From Glycomyces buryatensis (GTDB lineage: Bacteria > Actinomycetota > Actinomycetes > Mycobacteriales > Micromonosporaceae): DNA of 64,000 nt. The notes under the pieces are model-generated. The model had not been told where the DNA came from, ran no database searches, and was given only the letters and a program-made list of their open reading frames with translations. Positions 60,291 through 64,000 of the stretch are shown piece by piece. The stretch's first letter is position 1. The number at the start of each line of letters is the position of its first letter. Made by a program: the position numbers and the translations under genes. The stretch covers positions 117,993 to 181,992 of the forward strand of contig NZ_STGY01000007.1 of the NCBI RefSeq assembly GCF_004912275.1, given 5' to 3'.

Positions 60291-61361
60291 TCAGGCCGGG
60301 AGCAGGGGCGCCAGGCGCTGCGCTGCGGCGGCCAGGTCGATGCCCTCGGACGCGATCCAGTCGTCGTCGAAATAGGTCGCGGCGTACCGCTCCCCCGAGT
60401 CGCACAGCAGCGTGACCACGCTGCCGGTCTCGCCCTTCTCGCGCATCTCGGCGATGATCCCGAGCGAGGCGACCAGGTTCGTGCCGGTCGAGCCGCCCAG
60501 GCGCCGGCCCATCCGTTCCGACGCCCACCGCAGGCACGCGATCGAGTCGGCGTCCTCGACCTTCACCATGCGGTCGATGAGTTCGGGCAGGAACGAGCCG
60601 GCGAAGATCGGCCTCCCGATGCCCTCGATGCGCGAGCCGCGCTCGGCCGTGGCTCCGCGGTTGCCGTCGCGCCACCCGGCGAAGTAGGCCGAATGCTCGG
60701 GGTCGACCACGCACAGCCGGGTTCCGTGGCAGCGGTAGCGGGTGTAGCGGCCGATGGTCGCCGAGGTCCCGCCGGTGCCCGCGCCGACCACGATCCAGGC
60801 CGGAACGGGGTGGGGCTCCAGGCGCATCTGCTCGAAGATCGACTCGGCGATGTTGTTGTTGCCGCGCCAGTCGGTGGCCCGCTCCGCGTAGGTGAACTGG
60901 TCCATGAAGTGGCCGCCGGTCTCGGCGGCGAGCCGCTTGGCCTCGGCCGTCGCGGCGGCGGGAGACGCGGTGAGGTGGGCCTTGCCGCCGTAGAACCCGA
61001 TCTGCGCGATCTTGGACTTCGAGGTGGAGGCGGGCATGACGGCGTAGAACGGCAGGCCGAGCATCCGGGCGAAGTACGCCTCGCTGACGGCGGTCGAACC
61101 GCTGGAGGCCTCGACCACGGTGGTGCCCTTGTCGATCCAGCCGTTGCAGATCGCATAAAGGAACAGCGAGCGGGCCAGCCGGTGCTTGAGCGATCCGGTG
61201 GGGTGGACCGACTCGTCCTTGAGGTAGAGGTCGATCCCCCACTGTTCGGGAAGCGGGAACGGCAGCAAGTGAGTATCGGCCGAGCGGTTCGCATCGGCCT
61301 CCACTGTGGAGATGGCCCAATGGGTCCAGGAACAGTCGCGGGTGCGATCAATCGACTCCAT
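60291..61361 (-). CDS. cds1: PLP-dependent cysteine desulfhydrase, Cds1-like
   Basis: 356 residues from ATG 61361, with GAGGAGG six bases upstream. Fold-type II PLP enzyme of the cysteine-synthase family: PLP Lys in [13 protein letters not shown], phosphate-binding [13 protein letters not shown], substrate loop [13 protein letters not shown]. The opening [17 protein letters not shown] agrees with the mycobacterial Cds1 type (Rv3684), which breaks cysteine into pyruvate, sulfide and ammonia. A cysteine synthase role is the alternative. It overlaps the Lrp gene by 14 bp, a cysteine-responsive pair. Confidence 0.85.
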   Translation of the reverse strand: MESIDRTRDCSWTHWAISTVEADANRSADTHLLPFPLPEQWGIDLYLKDESVHPTGSLKHRLARSLFLYAICNGWIDKGTTVVEASSGSTAVSEAYFARMLGLPFYAVMPASTSKSKIAQIGFYGGKAHLTASPAAATAEAKRLAAETGGHFMDQFTYAERATDWRGNNNIAESIFEQMRLEPHPVPAWIVVGAGTGGTSATIGRYTRYRCHGTRLCVVDPEHSAYFAGWRDGNRGATAERGSRIEGIGRPIFAGSFLPELIDRMVKVEDADSIACLRWASERMGRRLGGSTGTNLVASLGIIAEMREKGETGSVVTLLCDSGERYAATYFDDDWIASEGIDLAAAAQRLAPLLPA

Positions 61362-61821
61362 GCGGGTCCTCCTCGCCGGGCACCGGCTGGGGCCGGTCCT
61401 CCCATTTGGTGGAGAGGGTGATGGTCGTGCGGGTCTGCGCGACACCGGGAATGGCGCCGAGCCGATGGATCAGGCGTTCGAGATCGCCCATCTTGGGAAC
61501 GCGGACCTTGAGCTGGTAGCACTCGACCCCGGCGAGGAAATAGCACGATTCCATCTGCGGAATGGCGCGGAGGCGCTCGCAGATTTCGTTGTGGTCGGCG
61601 CTGTTGTCGGGGATGATGCCGATCAAGGCGGTGATGCCGAGCCCGATCGTCTCGGGGTCGATGACGGCCCGGTAGCCGGTGATGACGCCGTTCTTCTCCA
61701 GCTTGACGACCCGATCCTGGACCGAGGGGGCGGTGAGGCCGACCCGCCTGGCCAGCTCGGCATAGGAGGTCCGCCCGTCGGCGCGCAGGAGGTTCAGGAT
61801 TGTCCGGTCGATCTCGTCCAC
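61348..61821 (-). CDS. Lrp/AsnC-family regulator of cds1
   Basis: 157 residues. The DNA-binding part reads [34 protein letters not shown] (helix-turn-helix at about 20-40) and the RAM ligand domain spans about 65-140, with [19 protein letters not shown]. It probably senses cysteine and controls the overlapping gene. GTG 61821 is preceded by TATCCT six bases away and has no ribosome site. Confidence 0.93.
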   Translation of the reverse strand: MDEIDRTILNLLRADGRTSYAELARRVGLTAPSVQDRVVKLEKNGVITGYRAVIDPETIGLGITALIGIIPDNSADHNEICERLRAIPQMESCYFLAGVECYQLKVRVPKMGDLERLIHRLGAIPGVAQTRTTITLSTKWEDRPQPVPGEEDPHGVD

Positions 61822-61827
61822 TCGTTG

Positions 61828-61833
61828 AGGATA
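61828..61833 (-). promoter_or_regulatory. leaderless -10 element, TATCCT
   Basis: TATCCT ends six bases before GTG 61821, start of the Lrp-type gene. Confidence 0.55.
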
Positions 61834-62079
61834 ACCAGTGTCTCCGCATGGGATTCATGCCGACGCTTGAAGGCAGTTATCAGACAACGGCGCTATGGTT
61901 CCGACTCCACTCCCACTGGAGACGAATCGAGCCACTTGAGCATGGTCTTACGCCTGGTACTTTCAGGCAAAACCTACCGACCGAAAGTATGTCCAAGAAC
62001 TCATGGCAGGTTTGACTGAATAGTGATGTAATGGGTTTAACCGCACGAAGTGAGTGTTCATCACGGGGAGGATGAAATC

Positions 62080-62298
62080 ATGGAGACCGAGGACCGCCTA
62101 CTAACGCCTGGCGAAGTTGCATCGCTGTTCCGCGTCGATCCGAAGACTGTGACCCGTTGGGCCGCAGCCGGTCGAATCGGAAGCATCCGCACGCCTGGTG
62201 GTCACCGGCGGTTCCGTGAGTCGGAGGTACGCGCGTTGCTCGAGGGCGACGCCGGCGCTACGGCCGCCTTCGAATCAGGGTCCACCGCCCAGCCATAG
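62080..62298 (+). CDS. bldC: developmental regulator BldC
   Basis: 72 residues from ATG 62080, with GGGGAGG eight bases upstream. LLTPGEVASLFRVDPKTVTRWAAAGRIGSIRTPGGHRRFRE covers the MerR-like winged helix; the match to Streptomyces BldC (68 residues) is very close. BldC binds DNA cooperatively as head-to-tail arrays and controls the switch to sporulation in filamentous actinomycetes. Its presence suggests a mycelial life cycle. The 258-bp gap before it must hold its promoter. Confidence 0.95.
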   Translation: METEDRLLTPGEVASLFRVDPKTVTRWAAAGRIGSIRTPGGHRRFRESEVRALLEGDAGATAAFESGSTAQP

Positions 62299-62584
62299 GC
62301 CTCAGCCGACTGGGTCGGAATTTCAGCTGGCGAGTTTCACCGCGGGGCCACAGCTCCGCGATCGAGAGAACTTGACACACAGGCACCGCGAACGCCGGTG
62401 CCGCGCAGCGCTCCCGGAGCAGGAAACAAACGGGATGCAGCGCGCGGCGGCCGGCGTTTTCCGTGCCCGAATCCAGAGTGCCGCATTCGAAGCCAGGGTC
62501 ATAACGGAGCGAGACCGATTAAATACCCTATGTGCGACAGTTGCCGCTAATCCGGATTTAATGAGATTTGCCCCCTCATTACTC

Positions 62585-62640
62585 TTGACATCACAGGCAT
62601 ACATAGGCAAACTTCGATGTGCAAGTTGGGAGCGCTTCCG
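62585..62640 (+). promoter_or_regulatory. promoter and CebR-like box of GH6 gene
   Basis: TTGACA (62585-62590), a 17-bp spacer and CAAACT (62608-62613), predicting a start near 62620. TGGGAGCGCTTCCG at 62627-62640 differs at two positions from the CebR operator TGGGAGCGCTCCCA and lies just past the start, a blocking position. The rest of the 408-bp gap from 62299 shows nothing else. Confidence 0.6.
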
Positions 62641-62706
62641 CGTCCACCCGGTACCCGCGGAGGCCCCCTGAAAGAAACCGGCCACCCCATCGAATCAGGG
62701 ATTCAA

Positions 62707-64000
62707 ATGACAGTACGTCGAAGCAATCACAGGAAGGCCGCGGTCGGTGCGATCACCGCGGCGGCTCTAGCCGCCGCCTCGATCGCCGCCGTCGCCGCCA
62801 ACTCTGCGGGCGCCGAGGAGAACACCGACGAAGCCGACGTCGCGCAGGAGCGCGTCGACAATCCGTACGAAGGTGCGAACCTCTACGTCAACCCGATCTG
62901 GGCCGCCAATGCCGAGGCCAGCGGTGGCTCGGCCGTCGCGGACCAGCCGACGGGCGTGTGGATGGACCAGATCAGCGCCATCGAGGGGAACGACTCCCCC
63001 ACCACCGGCAGCATGGGCATGCGCGACCACCTCGACGAGGCTCTCACTCAGGGCGCGGACACCATCCAGTTCGTCATCTACAACCTCCCCGGCCGCGACT
63101 GCGCCGCCCTCGCCTCCAACGGCGAGCTCGGGGCGGACGAGATCGACCGCTACAAGAACGAGTACATCGACCCGATCGCGGAGATCCAGGCCGACCCGGC
63201 TTACGCGGACATCAACATCATCAACGTGATCGAGATCGACTCGCTGCCGAACCTCGTCACCAACGTCTCGCCGCGGCCCACCGCCACGGAGAACTGCGAC
63301 GAGATGCTGGCCAACGGCAACTACGAGGACGGCGTCTCGTACGCGGTGTCCACGCTGGCCGACGCGCCGAACGCGTACCAGTACCTCGACGCCGGCCACC
63401 ACGGCTGGATCGGCTGGGGCGACGAGAACCCGGAGTACGACAACTTCAACGCCTCCGCGGTGCTCTTCGGCTCGCTCATCGGCCAGAACGAGATGACCGC
63501 CGACGACGTCTCCGGCTTCATCACCAACACCGCGAACTACTCGGTGCTGGAGGAGCCCTACTGGTCGGTGACCGACACCGTCGGCGGCATTCCGGTCGGC
63601 GACACCGGAGCGGGCGGCAGCCCGTGGGTCGACTACAACGACTACAACGGTGAACTGCCGTTCGCGCAGGGCTTCCGCGAGGCGCTGGTCTCGAACGGCT
63701 TCAACGCGGACATCGGCATGCTGATCGACACCAGCCGCAACGGCTGGGGCGGCGCCGACCGGCCCACCGGTACCTCGACCTCCGAGGACCCGATCACCTA
63801 TGTGGACGAGTCTCGCATCGACCGCCGCATCCACAAGGGCAACTGGTGCAACCAGGCCGGTGCCGGCCTCGGCGAGCGGCCCACCAGCGCTCCCGCCGAA
63901 GGCATCGACGCCTACGTGTGGATCAAGCCCCCGGGGGAGTCTGACGGCGCCTCCGAGCCCATCGACAACGACGAGGGCAAGGGCTTCGACGAGATGTGCG
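62707..64000 (+). CDS. secreted GH6 cellulase, 3' end outside window
   Basis: The first 431 residues are visible. Signal peptide, with AAALAAASIAAVAANSAGA, cleaved near AGAEE. The GH6 catalytic domain starts at NPYEGANLYVNP. Motifs include DTIQFVIYNLPGRDCAAL with the acid Asp, INVIEIDSLPNLVTN, YLDAGHHGWIGW, NGFNADIGMLIDTSRNGWG, and RRIHKGNWCNQAGAGLGERP. The loops resemble cellobiohydrolases that release cellobiose from chain ends. ATG 62707 is 67 bases past the CebR-like box; its ribosome site is weak. A cellulose-binding module would be expected beyond the edge. Confidence 0.92.
   Translation, partial: MTVRRSNHRKAAVGAITAAALAAASIAAVAANSAGAEENTDEADVAQERVDNPYEGANLYVNPIWAANAEASGGSAVADQPTGVWMDQISAIEGNDSPTTGSMGMRDHLDEALTQGADTIQFVIYNLPGRDCAALASNGELGADEIDRYKNEYIDPIAEIQADPAYADINIINVIEIDSLPNLVTNVSPRPTATENCDEMLANGNYEDGVSYAVSTLADAPNAYQYLDAGHHGWIGWGDENPEYDNFNASAVLFGSLIGQNEMTADDVSGFITNTANYSVLEEPYWSVTDTVGGIPVGDTGAGGSPWVDYNDYNGELPFAQGFREALVSNGFNADIGMLIDTSRNGWGGADRPTGTSTSEDPITYVDESRIDRRIHKGNWCNQAGAGLGERPTSAPAEGIDAYVWIKPPGESDGASEPIDNDEGKGFDEMC

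Noticed and set aside
1..64000. tRNA, rRNA or CRISPR arrays
   Set aside because: I looked for cloverleaf ends, TTCGANNC loops in noncoding gaps and regularly spaced repeats; none was convincing. The short repeats found have two to four copies and no spacer pattern.

Overview
The window is one contiguous stretch of high-GC actinobacterial chromosome. Many starts are GTG, operons overlap by ATGA or GTGA, and a group of genes appears to be read from leaderless transcripts. MtrAB-LpqB, a FasR-like regulator next to DUF3107, a SigE-family sigma factor, BldC and DUF397 point to a filamentous actinomycete. Glycomycetaceae or a nearby family is my best guess, by inference from gene content rather than a marker gene. 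I found no rRNA, tRNA, CRISPR array or prophage.

Region by region. 1-5.9 kb: DUF3152 protein (cut by the window edge), alpha/beta hydrolase, Pro-rich protein, FasR-like TetR regulator, an orphan IS605-type tnpB with a likely guide-RNA end, then DUF3107. 5.9-15.6 kb: a long minus-strand run from a DUF4129 protein through MoxR, DUF58 and a type II NADH dehydrogenase-like enzyme to mtrA-mtrB-lpqB. 15.7-17.5 kb: a small phosphatase and a PIN toxin-antitoxin pair with a clear autoregulated promoter. 17.5-22.7 kb: an accessory cassette of S8 protease, sigma factor, small beta protein and TPR-CHAT protease. 23-27 kb: DUF397, pruA, a membrane protein and a decayed vapBC. 27-35.4 kb: secA, two double-GNAT genes, an L,D-transpeptidase, hpf and comF. 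35.4-46.6 kb: MacB-type permease and adaptor without an ATPase, ferritin-like protein, DEAD-box helicase, DUF2231, MarC, SigE-type sigma and partner, PH-domain protein with a 55-residue membrane peptide, SpoU methyltransferase. 46.9-55 kb: copper ATPase with a CsoR-type operator, acetoacetyl-CoA synthetase, MFS exporter and divergent FadR regulator, Rrf2 regulator, YihY protein. 55-64 kb: plant-polysaccharide genes (a CE12-PL11-CBM2 fusion, a separate CE12 esterase, a GH6 cellulase cut by the edge) around a Lrp/cysteine desulfhydrase pair and bldC.

The housekeeping genes form an envelope, secretion and translation neighbourhood. The pectin genes share LacI-type operators and the GH6 gene has a CebR-like box, so the right end looks like a substrate-induced secreted-enzyme set. 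The most unusual parts are the CHAT/S8/sigma cassette, the multidomain pectinase, a 28-bp perfect palindrome beside copA, and a fixed -10/start spacing seen at seven genes.
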